64,000 nt of DNA from Candidatus Rubrimentiphilum sp. (GCA_035710515.1 DASTDE010000003.1:248001-312000); one strand, 5' to 3'. Positions 1 to 8,572 are shown, counted from the first letter of the stretch. Numbers and translations are program-made. Notes: a model not told the origin generated them from the sequence alone.

Positions 1-680
1 CGCTCTATGCGACGCCGGGCACCCAATGGGACTATTCGAACGAGAACTATTACCTGCTCGCGCAGATCGTGCAAAACGTCGGGCATGCGAGCTTCGCGTC
101 GTGGTTGAAGCAGCATATCTTCGTGCCCGCCGGCATGACGCAAACCTACTCCGATGAAGGCGCATCCGACCCCACGCTCGCGCTCGGGTACGTGCACCGT
201 CTGCCGCAAGACCCATTTCTGGCCTGTGCCCCACCCGATTGGAGCGGCGAGCTTGGCGCGGGCGGCGTGATCTCTACGCCCAGCGATCTCGTGCGCTTCG
301 ATATCGCCCTTTTCAACGGAACGCTGCTCGACGTAGCGCACCGCAAAGAGATGGTTGCGCCCGCCTTTCCACTCCCTGGCGGTGCGAGCATGGCTTTGGG
401 CTGGTTCGTAACTCCCAATGGTGTTGTATTTCACGAAGGTGATTTCACCATCGCCGCAGCGATCAACGCGGTCTTTCCTGACGGCACCTATGTCGCCGAA
501 GCTTCAAACGGCGCCGGTCTCGGCCCGGATTTTGACCGCGGCTACTTCGCACGCCAGGTGCAGAATTTGTACGGCGCGCCGCCGATTGCGCTGGGTAAGC
601 CGAATCCGCCTTCGCTCCTAAGCATGATCGGGCCGTTCTCGACCTGCGCGCAGCTCGACGCGATGCTCTTCGGCAAGTAG
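1..680 (+). CDS. Serine hydrolase (class C beta-lactamase family), 3' part only
   Basis: The reading frame is open from base 3, so the gene begins before the window. The visible part starts with a Y-S-N motif (bases 27-35), the second active-site motif of the class C beta-lactamase/penicillin-binding-protein fold. The upstream S-x-x-K nucleophile motif lies outside. A late His-Glu-Gly (in VVFHEGD, near base 430) takes the place of the KTG/HxG third motif. Such proteins are usually exported peptidases or esterases acting on peptidoglycan fragments, D-amino peptides or esters; the substrate cannot be read here. A second member of the family is at 4630-5748. Confidence 0.85.
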   Translation, partial: LYATPGTQWDYSNENYYLLAQIVQNVGHASFASWLKQHIFVPAGMTQTYSDEGASDPTLALGYVHRLPQDPFLACAPPDWSGELGAGGVISTPSDLVRFDIALFNGTLLDVAHRKEMVAPAFPLPGGASMALGWFVTPNGVVFHEGDFTIAAAINAVFPDGTYVAEASNGAGLGPDFDRGYFARQVQNLYGAPPIALGKPNPPSLLSMIGPFSTCAQLDAMLFGK

Positions 681-689
681 CTAGCCTCG

Positions 690-1253
690 ATGTCGAGGGC
701 CGGCGGTATCATCGGAGTCTCGGATCACGGCGGTTGGGCGGTGTTGGTAACGGCAGCGCGCGATGGGACGCTTTTGGACCGTCGCCGCGTCGAGCTGGTG
801 GACGACGATCTACCCGGAATTCCGCATCATCACGAGGGCCAATTGCTTCCGATAAACGATGCTGTCGCGCTCGTTGAGCGCGTGCGCGCTTCGGCGGAAA
901 AGCATGCGGCAAGTGCCTTGGAAGCTGTGGCGGCGACCATACCGGACATCGTCGGAGTCGCACTTCGCCATTGTCCGGAGCTTCCGGCCACGATCGCCGA
1001 GCGCATCCAGGATTACCGCGCCAGAAACGTTGCCGACTGGGTGATGTATCGCAAAGCTCTTGCTTCCGCCGCGCAGGCGCGCGGTTGGTCTGTCTCTTGG
1101 TACGACGCGAAGAAGGTTGTCAGTTCAGCGAGCCAGGCCTTGCACGAGGATTTCGACGCTCGCTTTCTGCAAGCGCGCAAAGCGGCCGGGCCGCCGTGGA
1201 ATGCGGACCACAAACTCGCATTAGCGGCGGCCATAGCGGCGTTTGACCACTAA
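690..1253 (+). CDS. Conserved-looking hypothetical protein, 187 aa
   Basis: I do not recognise this protein. It starts 9 bases after the serine hydrolase stop and is probably co-transcribed with it. It has no signal peptide and no membrane segment. The N-terminus (GIIGVSDHGGWAVLVTA) reads like the first two strands of an RNase H/actin-like fold, with an Asp after the first strand. The middle holds an alanine-rich helix and a stretch around 'YRARNVADW'. These are only fold impressions, and no catalytic set is obvious. Codon use matches the neighbours, so it is very likely a real gene. Confidence 0.7.
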   Translation: MSRAGGIIGVSDHGGWAVLVTAARDGTLLDRRRVELVDDDLPGIPHHHEGQLLPINDAVALVERVRASAEKHAASALEAVAATIPDIVGVALRHCPELPATIAERIQDYRARNVADWVMYRKALASAAQARGWSVSWYDAKKVVSSASQALHEDFDARFLQARKAAGPPWNADHKLALAAAIAAFDH

Positions 1254-1254
1254 T

Positions 1255-1608
1255 TTATCGCAAGACGAGATCGACGGTCGATGGATACTCGTTCTCAAAG
1301 CAGTGTTGGTAGCTAATTCCGCCTCCGGCTCCATTGTAGACGGCCCAGATGCAATACTTCCCCTCGATATCCGGGAGCATGAACGTATGTCTTCCCGATG
1401 AATCTGACCAGTTCTCGTCGATGGTGGTCTTAGGTTTCTCTATTTGCACGTAGATATGAGCATCGTGGACCGGTTTCCCACTCTCTCCTGTAACCGTTAC
1501 CTCGATCGCGTGCTTCGCGGCGGCTCTTGCTCCCATCGCCGACATTCCAAAAACGGCGATGAGCAAAGCTATGCAAGCCATTACAGCGTGAAAGCTAAAG
1601 CGTTTCAT
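1255..1608 (-). CDS. Small secreted protein, Ig-like/CnaB-type fold (paralogue family A)
   Basis: 117 aa with a clear signal peptide (residues 1-31, hydrophobic core, Ala-rich cleavage region). The mature part of about 85 aa reads as one beta-sandwich domain: V-T-V-T-G-E-S-G-K-P-V followed by D-S-S-G-R-H, the usual pattern of carboxypeptidase-regulatory or CnaB domains. Two cysteines (in 'YCIWAVY' and 'QHCFE') could form a disulfide. It aligns end to end with the product of 3872-4222, including both cysteines, so the two are paralogues. It ends 2 bases from the convergent gene at 690-1253. Function unknown. Confidence 0.75.
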   Translation of the reverse strand: MKRFSFHAVMACIALLIAVFGMSAMGARAAAKHAIEVTVTGESGKPVHDAHIYVQIEKPKTTIDENWSDSSGRHTFMLPDIEGKYCIWAVYNGAGGGISYQHCFENEYPSTVDLVLR

Positions 1609-1683
1609 GATGAAACCTCCGAGCCCGCACCTTACCTGCGAGGCGCTCGAAGGCCTGCGAGCCCACTCAGATGACGATCACGC

Positions 1684-2262
1684 TCAGTTTTGACCTACCG
1701 TCGCGGGCTTGATCGTCTGCGCCTGCAGCGCAATGAGTGAACGGCTCAGGAAAAGCACAACAGTATCGTCCAAACCGTTATCAACTCGCGTAACCTGAAC
1801 GGTCGGAGCGAAGGCGAATCGAAGATTCGCATTTGTCCCGTTGATCAGCGAAAACGTGAACCGTTCAGCCGCAGCAAGTCCAGGGACATCCAGCGAGTGG
1901 CTTTTGCTCTGCAATGCGAGGCCGAGGCGCAGATTAAGCAGCGGCAAACGACCGTAGTTGGTTAGCGTACATCGGGCGAAGGGCGCCGGCGTTTGATCGC
2001 GATCGAGGTTGGCGATGTGAACCCAGCTGGCGCCGCGACCGTCCAGAAAAACAGCGTTTTCCTCAGGCTTCCTCCCTTGTGCCGCGTCAAGCGTCGTAAA
2101 CTCCGGCTCGCAGGAAAGAAAGATCGCCGGCTTTTCCTCGAGGGCCACTCGCTGCTGCTCGTATGAAGCGCTTACAAATGCGCCTGACGCAGCGATCGAA
2201 CCAGCAATTACAGCGACTAGTGTCAACACCAGTTCAATGACGTCTTTCTTCTCCAGACTCAT
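1684..2262 (-). CDS. Membrane-anchored hypothetical protein, 192 aa
   Basis: There is one N-terminal transmembrane segment (about residues 9-30, 'IELVLTLVAVIAGSIAASGA') preceded by Lys residues, then an external beta-rich domain without recognisable catalytic motifs. The domain has two cysteines ('LSCEPEF' and 'ARCTLTN') and the phrase 'LTNYGRLPLLNLRLGL', typical of immunoglobulin-like domains found in membrane-tethered proteins. It belongs to the same stretch of small exported proteins as 1255-1608 and 3418-4566. I cannot assign a function. Confidence 0.65.
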   Translation of the reverse strand: MSLEKKDVIELVLTLVAVIAGSIAASGAFVSASYEQQRVALEEKPAIFLSCEPEFTTLDAAQGRKPEENAVFLDGRGASWVHIANLDRDQTPAPFARCTLTNYGRLPLLNLRLGLALQSKSHSLDVPGLAAAERFTFSLINGTNANLRFAFAPTVQVTRVDNGLDDTVVLFLSRSLIALQAQTIKPATVGQN

Positions 2263-2344
2263 ACGACCGTGTTACGAATAGGTCGTGCCCTTCGGTTTGA
2301 ACTCTTACGGACCACGGCGCATTCTTTTGGCGAGGAGAACCCAT

Positions 2345-2620
2345 ATGAAATTCGGCACAATAGCGTTGGTTATCGCTGGCTTTCTTTCAGGTGTCGCCGC
2401 GGCCCAAGCCGATCCACCGGATACTGCTAATCAAGCCACGCTCCTTCGCATCACGAACAAGGTCACGTTCGCACCGGTTCAACGCGTAAAGATGCAGAAA
2501 CAAGCCGATTCCGCACTCGCGAACTTTTTACTACTCCAAAACCGCAACGCACGTAAGGCGCGACTAAGGTTTTCTGCAGCCGCCGCTAGACCGGTAATCG
2601 CTCCGGCGCGCCTGCGATGA
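2345..2620 (+). CDS. Small secreted protein, 91 aa
   Basis: The chosen ATG at 2345 follows a good ribosome site (GAGGAGA, 7 bases upstream). An upstream start at 2285 would add 20 residues without purpose. Residues 1-23 form a signal peptide ending A-A-Q-A. The mature peptide is basic (many Arg/Lys/Ala) and lacks cysteines or a recognisable domain. Its stop overlaps the next start by 4 bases (ATGA), so the two genes are translationally coupled. Confidence 0.6.
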   Translation: MKFGTIALVIAGFLSGVAAAQADPPDTANQATLLRITNKVTFAPVQRVKMQKQADSALANFLLLQNRNARKARLRFSAAAARPVIAPARLR

Positions 2621-2997
2621 AAAAGGCGGCCGAAGCTTCTCTAACGTCGGCCGCGGCAATCGTCGCGACAGCGCGGTTGAGCGAGATGCTGGCGAATCAC
2701 AAGGCGGCGCTTTCTATGCCACCCCTGCGCGGCCACGCGTGCACCCGTAATCCGCTTCGATCCACTACAACCTTTCTCGCTTGCGTCACAACGAGTCCCT
2801 GCGCCGCAGGCGGAGGTATGTGCGAGTTTGAGGTCATCGCGCGCGAGAGTGATCGGTACATGCGTCTACGCTGTATCGCCTCCGCCGGCATTGCAATGCA
2901 CCTCCGTGCTTCAGATATTATTCATGTGACCGGTACGAACATGCGGCGGCTCAGTGGCAAGTTTTTCGCCGTCGAGAGCATTCGCGGGTCGGATTGA
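2617..2997 (+). CDS. Hypothetical protein, 126 aa
   Basis: Begins inside the stop of the preceding gene (ATGA). The N-terminus is Ala-rich and weakly hydrophobic and may be a poor signal peptide. Several cysteines (in HACTRN, LACVTT, SPCAAG, MCEF, LRCIAS) are spread through the mature part. The C-terminal half ends with strands such as 'SDIIHVTGTN'. The family is not recognised. Coupling to 2345-2620 suggests a two-protein exported unit. Confidence 0.55.
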   Translation: MKKAAEASLTSAAAIVATARLSEMLANHKAALSMPPLRGHACTRNPLRSTTTFLACVTTSPCAAGGGMCEFEVIARESDRYMRLRCIASAGIAMHLRASDIIHVTGTNMRRLSGKFFAVESIRGSD

Positions 2998-3030
2998 ACC
3001 TTAGAGAATACCTAAGCGTAATTGCTGTAT

Positions 3031-3360
3031 ATGACTACTTTAAAAATTGCGGTTGCCGCGCTTCTTTTAGCCCTCTCGTCTCCCGTCTTGGTCTTCGCGG
3101 AAGGCAATGTCCAAAGCACGACAGCGATCCAAAGTGCTGCGCTGGGAAGTCTCACGCAGCCTGACCGCGCGCTCGTACGAAACATCCTTGGCCTGCTTTC
3201 GACCGGCCAAATAGACACAATTACCGCGGTCGCTCAGATCGATGCCGTGCTCTCGGACAGCGAAGTGAAATCGGTGCTGGCCGTAGCGAAGAAAACAGCC
3301 AGCGACGCGGAAGACGCGGGACAGTTTCTCGTCGACCTCGCGCAACGTTCGGCTAAATAG
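3031..3360 (+). CDS. Small secreted protein, 109 aa
   Basis: The ATG at 3031 is preferred over a TTG at 3022. It starts a textbook signal peptide (residues 1-24, 'VAALLLALSSPVLVFA'). The mature part is alpha-helical and hydrophilic ('LLSTGQIDTITAVAQIDAVLSDSEVKSVLAVA') without cysteines or motifs I know. A strong intrinsic terminator follows 25 bases after the stop, so this gene closes the rightward transcription unit. Confidence 0.65.
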   Translation: MTTLKIAVAALLLALSSPVLVFAEGNVQSTTAIQSAALGSLTQPDRALVRNILGLLSTGQIDTITAVAQIDAVLSDSEVKSVLAVAKKTASDAEDAGQFLVDLAQRSAK

Positions 3361-3384
3361 AACGCACGCTCGCCGAATAATAAG

Positions 3385-3410
3385 GAAGCCGCCTCCGGGC
3401 GGCTTCTTTA
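3385..3410 (+). terminator. Intrinsic terminator after the 3031-3360 gene
   Basis: A perfect 9-bp stem (GAAGCCGCC / GGCGGCTTC) with a TCCG tetraloop is followed by TTTA. It lies between convergent genes and could also serve the leftward gene at 3418-3852 poorly. Confidence 0.85.
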
Positions 3411-3417
3411 TTGCTAG

Positions 3418-3852
3418 TTAGCTGGGCCGGGTGACCGAGTAGTGCCCCTTCGTGCCTTCGACCTTGGAGCTCACCGTTGCGTGCCCTTCCGAGCCGAGTT
3501 GGATGCTTTTGTTTTCTGCCGACTTGTCGTCGATTGTGGGCTTCGTGCAGTGCGCATCCGATTCGAACTGTGCGCGCACCTTGATCTCCGCCGTCTTGAC
3601 CGGAAGCGGATTGGGCATCCGGACATCAAACTCGCGGTTTTCGCCGGGTTTCAGATAACCCGGACGCGCCGAGCCCGTGGCAATGATCCACGGCAAGTAA
3701 AACCGGCCGTAGTAAACGGTGATCCACGCGCACGCATCCGAGGTATTGTCAACGTGCACGGTGACATTCTCGTACACTCCCGGACGCGGCGCACCTAGGA
3801 AAAGAATTGCAGCCAATGGGAACGCGACGATAAGTAGGATCATCTTTCGCAT
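3418..3852 (-). CDS. Secreted protein, 144 aa (paralogue family B)
   Basis: Signal peptide or membrane anchor at residues 4-20, then a beta-rich domain. It shares a spaced pattern with the product of 7958-8376: N-x-S-x-x-C-A-x-[IV]-T-V early, a P-G turn in the middle, then R-A-x-F-E-x-x-x-D-x-H-C. The two conserved cysteines suggest one disulfide. No enzyme motif is seen. It lies just downstream of 3872-4566 on the same strand, 19 bases away, and is probably in the same operon. Confidence 0.65.
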   Translation of the reverse strand: MRKMILLIVAFPLAAILFLGAPRPGVYENVTVHVDNTSDACAWITVYYGRFYLPWIIATGSARPGYLKPGENREFDVRMPNPLPVKTAEIKVRAQFESDAHCTKPTIDDKSAENKSIQLGSEGHATVSSKVEGTKGHYSVTRPS

Positions 3853-3871
3853 TTTATACTCTCCCTAATGG

Positions 3872-4222
3872 TTACGGCAATGTGAACGACAATTCGTTCG
3901 GCTGATCGCTAACATCATAGCACTGCTCGGCAGATCCCCTGTAAAATGTGATCGCTTGCCAACAGTTGCGCGTCGAGGCCTTCGACACGTGGGCAATACC
4001 ATTGCCCTCGGCATCCATTTTTATCAGAACCTGATGTTTACCGTCGGATTCATACATATAGAGGCGCACTTGCGATCCATCTACGCCGCGGCCTTGTTGA
4101 TCGCGGACCTGCAATCGAACGGTTTGTTCAACTCGGGCAAACGCGCGCGACGTAACTAGTACAAGTGCGAGGACGGCGAAAACGGCAAGTGCTGCCGGCA
4201 GAAAACGGCGTGATATGTTCAT
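3872..4222 (-). CDS. Small secreted Ig-like protein (paralogue family A)
   Basis: I place the start at the ATG at 4222 rather than the longer option at 4375. It overlaps the stop of the preceding gene by one base (TGATG) and is followed by 'NISRRFLPAALAVFAVLALV', a signal peptide. The 116-aa product aligns with 1255-1608: V-R-L-Q-V-R-D-Q-Q-G-R-G-V, a later D-A-E-G turn, two cysteines and a terminal 'LSFTLP' strand. This again is the CnaB/carboxypeptidase-regulatory pattern. Role unknown. Confidence 0.7.
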   Translation of the reverse strand: MNISRRFLPAALAVFAVLALVLVTSRAFARVEQTVRLQVRDQQGRGVDGSQVRLYMYESDGKHQVLIKMDAEGNGIAHVSKASTRNCWQAITFYRGSAEQCYDVSDQPNELSFTLP

Positions 4223-4566
4223 CAGCTGTACGTGACTTTGTGTTCGCAGTTGGACAAGATTGTAACCAGGATGTGTGGTTGCGATAGCTTCAACCACACC
4301 ATGGCTGAATGTCCCTTGCCCCCGCAATTGTACGAAAGGCTGCCCGTGCTTTGCGTACTCTTGAAAGTTTCCCAAGGCGACTCCTCATCAGGCCCAGCCA
4401 CTACACCGACGGCTGGCCCCACTCCGGCTAACAAAGCGTAGATCTTGTCTCCGGTGTGGTTATTCAATTGAATGTAGAAAACGTCGGGACGCACCTCAGT
4501 CGCACCGGCGCCGAGACTGCTCGCAAGCAGACTCCCGAGCACAAAAGCAGCAGCGAAGATCTTCAT
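4222..4566 (-). CDS. Small secreted protein, 114 aa
   Basis: The ATG at 4566 is chosen because GGAGG lies 7 bases upstream; a longer form starting at 4587 has no such site. Residues 1-23 are a signal peptide. The mature domain begins with strands ('VFYIQLNNHTGDKIYALLAG') and has two cysteines ('YNCGG' and 'SNCEH'). It is translationally coupled to 3872-4222. Family not recognised, but size, export and cysteine count match its neighbours. Confidence 0.65.
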   Translation of the reverse strand: MKIFAAAFVLGSLLASSLGAGATEVRPDVFYIQLNNHTGDKIYALLAGVGPAVGVVAGPDEESPWETFKSTQSTGSLSYNCGGKGHSAMVWLKLSQPHILVTILSNCEHKVTYS

Positions 4567-4629
4567 AAGGCAACCTCCGCGAGGCACCTTAGCCCCCTGG
4601 GCCGCGATGCCTGCCGGGATAAGAATAAA

Positions 4630-5748
4630 TTAATGAAGCAGCGCGCGCATGATGGGGAGCGTCAGCAAACTGTTATTGAGGTCTGCGCCGTGATTGCTGA
4701 GCGTCGTTATCGAGATGTGCTTCGACGGTATCGTCGCCGTGAACGATAGAAACCCCGACGTACCGCCGTTGGCCCCATAGACGCTGACATCGTCGACCAG
4801 AAAATTCCCGAGGCCACCCAGTAAATAGACGCCGGGTTTGTGCGCCGGGTTCTCCGGGCCCGTATAGGTCGGCTTGCCATTTGTCAGCATGCCGGGCTCA
4901 TGAAACAGCTTTGCCCCGACCCCTTTAAACACGCGGCCGGCGAGAAGCGCGTTGTCCCATTTTTGAAGATCGGCGGCGTCGCCAACGAGATAGCCCGCGC
5001 CGTCAACCTGTTCCATATTCCATGCCATTGACGGCAGCAACGCGCGGGGATCGAGCGGCAAACCGTACGCCGTGGACGTATCCTTATTGTCGATAATCAT
5101 GTAGCCGCGCGCCGTGTTCGGTTCGATCTTATAGAACGTTTGCGGCGCGACGCTGGTCATGCCGAGCGGTTTGAAGAAACGCTGCTGCAAGTAGGAAAAG
5201 AATGATTCCTTGCTCGCCCGCTCGACGATCCTCGCGAGCATCGTGTAAGCGGCATTGTCATATACGGTTTTGGTTCCCGGCACGAACTCGAGCTTCTGCG
5301 ATGCGGACCATTCCAGAAGTGGCCCGCTACCAACGAACGGGTTGGTGTAATCCTTGTGCAGATACCACAACTCCCCGGTGTAATCGGCCACGCCGCTGGT
5401 ATGTACGAGTAGTTGCCGAATTGTAATCGGAAACTTAGCGAATTGGGGAAGCCACTTCCCCACTCGATCATCGAGCGAGAGTTTGCCGTCTTCGACAAGT
5501 GTAAGTATGGCCGCGCCGGTGAACTGCTTGGTAATCGAGCCGTACTGAAAGCGCGTATCGACATTGGCCGGAACCCGATCGGCCATATCCCGGTAGCCGA
5601 AAGCGTGCGCGTAAATGTTTTTTCCGTCGCGATCGATTCGGACGACGACCGACGGAATCTGTGCCGCCGCCATCCGCGCGCGCACCGAGGATTCGATAGT
5701 ACTGATTTGGGACGCGGTTAAACCCGCCAGCACAATAGCGTGTATCAT
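4630..5748 (-). CDS. Serine hydrolase of the class C beta-lactamase family
   Basis: 372 aa. All three active-site motifs are visible: S71-I-T-K74 (nucleophile and general base), Y163-D-N165, and a late H-G-A in place of KTG. The N-terminus is a short hydrophobic stretch, probably a minimal signal sequence, so the enzyme is likely periplasmic or outer-membrane associated. Members of this fold hydrolyse D-peptides, beta-lactams or esters, and the motif set does not say which. A ribosome site AAAGGG precedes the ATG. It lies upstream, on the same strand, of the small secreted genes at 3418-4566. Confidence 0.88.
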   Translation of the reverse strand: MIHAIVLAGLTASQISTIESSVRARMAAAQIPSVVVRIDRDGKNIYAHAFGYRDMADRVPANVDTRFQYGSITKQFTGAAILTLVEDGKLSLDDRVGKWLPQFAKFPITIRQLLVHTSGVADYTGELWYLHKDYTNPFVGSGPLLEWSASQKLEFVPGTKTVYDNAAYTMLARIVERASKESFFSYLQQRFFKPLGMTSVAPQTFYKIEPNTARGYMIIDNKDTSTAYGLPLDPRALLPSMAWNMEQVDGAGYLVGDAADLQKWDNALLAGRVFKGVGAKLFHEPGMLTNGKPTYTGPENPAHKPGVYLLGGLGNFLVDDVSVYGANGGTSGFLSFTATIPSKHISITTLSNHGADLNNSLLTLPIMRALLH

Positions 5749-5810
5749 ACGGCGCCCTTTCTAGGGAGAGCCGGCGAATCCGGCCGGCGCTAGAGGCCGG
5801 CTGAGACCGG

Positions 5811-7880
5811 TTACGTGCCCTTCTCGGCCCCGATGTAGCGGATCCATTTGAAGATCAGCGCAGGCGTGGTCGCTAAGCTGTTCGGGCTGCCGTAGACGAG
5901 ATAAAACTCGTTCTTGGCGGCCAGGAAGTGAAACGCGGCGCTGATGTTTCCGGCGCTGATGTAGGCAAATTGCGGCGGCTCGAAGGCGTCGGGGAGATTT
6001 CGGCCGATGATTTTTCGTGCGCCGATGTCAAATGAAGCGGTCCGGCTGAACTGCCAGTCGAGGCTCGCGCGCTCCAACCACTGCTTCGCCGTTGGCTCGG
6101 TGGACGACGCGTAATAATTTTCGTCATCCTCAAGCGCCAAGTTCAGATGCTTGATGATCGGTAGGACCGTGCTGTAGGTCCACGAGGTCAGGTGTCCGTG
6201 ATAATATGGGCCGCCCGAGTACACGATGGTCGTAGGCGTGGACGTCGAGCCCCGGTAGATCAGCGCGCCGCCGTTGCCGTAAAACGGCAAGTACTCTCCG
6301 TTGAAGATCTCGATGGTTTGCGAACCCCCGAACACGTGTATCGAGAGCTGGTTCTTCAAGTCAAAGTTCGTCTGCCAGGAATTGACCGCTTGCGCCGGAT
6401 TGCCGCTGTGATCGTGCATGCGCGTAAAGAATCCGCTGACGAAGACATCCTGGAGCGTGGCGGTTTTTGAGAAGATGAATTTCTTATTGGCGAAGAGTTG
6501 GTAACCCGAAACGTCGGGCTGATTCAGAAATCCGTCGACGGGATTGAATTGCGGCCCGACTTTTTGGAAGGTGAAGCCGATCGTGGTGGTCTTATCGACG
6601 TACCCGCCGCCATATTCCCAGTATTGGGCGAAGCCGTTGTCGGTGACGTTGGTCCCGCTATCGCTTCCGGCGTTTAAGTAGACGAAGTCGTGCGTATGCT
6701 GGTTGAGATAGCCGGTATAGAGGGTGGTCGTATTGTCGCGGAAGCCCGGAACGTTCACGCTCACGCGTTGAAGTGAGACGCCCATGATCTGTTTGGTATT
6801 GTTGACGCCCCAGTTGAGCACTTGCGCGCTGTCGGTGCGGCTGAAACCAACGGCGTCAAACGCGCCGAATGAAAAACGGCCGGCGGTGCCTTCGTACGCA
6901 TAGCCTTGCCGAAACGTCGGAATGGCGGGCGTATAGAGTGTGGTTGGGCAGTTCGTGCAGCTGAACGTGTTGTTGAAATTCTGTGCCGCCTGCGTGAAAA
7001 ACGGCCGCACTTCGCTGAGGAAGCGATGGAATGCGGTCGGGGAAATGCTTTGCTGATCCGTCTCGACGTTAGAATAATCGGGGTGGAAGGCGCCCAGCAG
7101 CGAGGACGTCGCCGTGACGGGGATGGCGAGGTCGGCGCCGATGCGTGACGTGTTGCCGCCGAAGCGCGGGGGAGCTGCTTCGGCCAGACCATAAATTTGC
7201 AAGCGCGGTTGCGGGCGTACCAGCTTGGCTTGCGCGGTGACGTTGAGGCCGGTCAATAGCCCTGCGTATGCGGAATCGGCCGCGTTGCGCTGGCCTTGCA
7301 TGTGTTCCCAAACTTGGTCGCCGTTGTCGGCGACGGTGAGGCGTTCGAATTGCGCGCTCCAACTTTTCGAGCCGCCGCTGCGAATGATGTTCCACGGAAT
7401 GTGCATCGTAACGGTGTAACCAGAAGGTGTGCGGCGCGCGGCTGCGATCCACGTTGGTTCATACGCGCTGTTTTCGCTCGAGCTTTGGTACCGCGCGCCG
7501 AGCGCGTTGGCGACGAAACGATAGCGGAAGCCATTGTTGCCTTGCGGCCACAATGTGACGGCAACGCGATCGTCGCTGGATACGCCCGGACCGTTGGTCT
7601 GCTGCGACGCGGTCAGCGTAGCGTGCTGCGTAACATCGAACGCGACGTCGAGGCCGTTGGGATCCTGCGCGACGTAGGCGTCTGTCGGTTCACCGGAACG
7701 CTGGTACGTGAAATCGAAGAGCACGGGCAGCTTCACCGCCTTGCTCCAGGAGTCGTCGATGGTGCCGTTCATGCTCGGCATTGCCGCGAGTATGGGCACG
7801 CCGGTGGACAGGGTATCGGCCGACGCAATTGCAGTCGGCGCGAGCATGGCAAGGGCGAGGGCGGCAATTATGACGCGCAT
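5811..7880 (-). CDS. CBM9-like/DUF5916 outer-membrane protein
   Basis: 689 aa with a signal peptide (residues 1-22). Residues about 35-210 form a family-9 carbohydrate-binding-like beta sandwich ('GTIDDSWSKAVKLPVLFDF'). The rest is a long run of amphipathic strands ending in aromatic-rich segments, as in DUF5916 proteins, which are predicted outer-membrane barrels. A Cys pair ('FSCTNCP') sits in one loop. Proteins of this kind are often found with secreted hydrolases and are thought to take part in surface binding or uptake of saccharides or peptides. Here the next gene downstream is a serine hydrolase. A TAGTTT box lies 5 bases before the ATG. Confidence 0.8.
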   Translation of the reverse strand: MRVIIAALALAMLAPTAIASADTLSTGVPILAAMPSMNGTIDDSWSKAVKLPVLFDFTYQRSGEPTDAYVAQDPNGLDVAFDVTQHATLTASQQTNGPGVSSDDRVAVTLWPQGNNGFRYRFVANALGARYQSSSENSAYEPTWIAAARRTPSGYTVTMHIPWNIIRSGGSKSWSAQFERLTVADNGDQVWEHMQGQRNAADSAYAGLLTGLNVTAQAKLVRPQPRLQIYGLAEAAPPRFGGNTSRIGADLAIPVTATSSLLGAFHPDYSNVETDQQSISPTAFHRFLSEVRPFFTQAAQNFNNTFSCTNCPTTLYTPAIPTFRQGYAYEGTAGRFSFGAFDAVGFSRTDSAQVLNWGVNNTKQIMGVSLQRVSVNVPGFRDNTTTLYTGYLNQHTHDFVYLNAGSDSGTNVTDNGFAQYWEYGGGYVDKTTTIGFTFQKVGPQFNPVDGFLNQPDVSGYQLFANKKFIFSKTATLQDVFVSGFFTRMHDHSGNPAQAVNSWQTNFDLKNQLSIHVFGGSQTIEIFNGEYLPFYGNGGALIYRGSTSTPTTIVYSGGPYYHGHLTSWTYSTVLPIIKHLNLALEDDENYYASSTEPTAKQWLERASLDWQFSRTASFDIGARKIIGRNLPDAFEPPQFAYISAGNISAAFHFLAAKNEFYLVYGSPNSLATTPALIFKWIRYIGAEKGT

Positions 7881-7957
7881 AAACGAAACTACATGGGATA
7901 CGGCCTTGGGCCGGGTTTTGTTCCGGTCGATCGGATGGCGACTTGTGACGACGCAAG

Positions 7958-8376
7958 CTAGCCCCGGAGGTAGTACCGGCCGGGTTCGCCCAGCACTCTG
8001 ACGCGCCAGGTGTTGCCCTTGAACGGGTTGCTGTCTTGCTTCTTCATTTCGTGGTTTCTTCCAACCGGGCTACCGTGGCAGTCCGCGCTCGGAAACATCT
8101 CGAAGCGAGCCAATACGGTATAGGGTTTCAGTATAGTTCCCATAGCGCCACCAGGGAGGCTCATCCATAAAAACCGATAGTGCCGGCCGGGGCTGATGTC
8201 GTGTGAGTCGGCCAAATGGCGCGTGCCCTTTCCTATCGCGTCAGCTTGAAAGACCGTTACCCTCGCGCATGATGTCGAGCTGTTGTAAGCGGTTACGGCG
8301 TCGAAATAGGCGCTCGCCGGTTGCGAGCAGCTCATTGCATGGCAACGGCTACCAAGAAATAAATAAGAACCTTCAT
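7958..8376 (-). CDS. Secreted protein, paralogue family B, probably frameshifted near the start
   Basis: The mature part (about 115 aa) matches the product of 3418-3852: N-S-S-T-S-C-A-R-V-T-V, a central P-G turn, then R-F-E-x-x-x-S-A-D-C-H. The only start in its own frame is a TTG at 8389 that lies inside a GGGAGG ribosome site. The ATG at 8376, correctly spaced after that site, encodes a hydrophobic M-K-V-L-I-Y-F-L-V-A-V-A but runs into TGA after 14 codons in another frame. Joining signal peptide and body needs a one-base shift, so the gene is either damaged or carries a sequence error. Confidence 0.5.
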
Positions 8377-8426
8377 GTGAACCTCCCAACGCAGCCTCTT
8401 AGTTAATTCAATGCGCGGGCCTTCTC

Positions 8427-8493
8427 AAAATAAATTCGAAGATCCCGATCCCAATCTCCGATTGGGTTCGGGATTGGGGTCAGGATCTTCGAA
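8427..8493 (-). terminator. Long hairpin terminator after tRNA-Asn
   Basis: An imperfect stem of about 20 bp (8435-8454 with 8473-8493) begins with a perfect 11-bp arm TTCGAAGATCC/GGATCTTCGAA. On the minus strand it is followed by TTTATTTT. It lies just downstream of the leftward tRNA-Asn. Confidence 0.7.
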
Positions 8494-8496
8494 AAG

Positions 8497-8572
8497 TGGC
8501 TCCGGATGTTGGACTCGAACCAACGACCCGCTGATTAACAGTCAGCTGCTCTACCAACTGAGCTAATCCGGA
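8497..8572 (-). tRNA. tRNA-Asn(GTT), CCA encoded
   Basis: Read on the minus strand it folds into a standard cloverleaf. The 7-bp acceptor stem is TCCGGAT/ATCCGGA, the anticodon loop contains GTT, and the T arm is GTTGG-TTCGAGT-CCAAC. The discriminator is G, and the 3' CCA is encoded (8497-8499). Confidence 0.97.
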
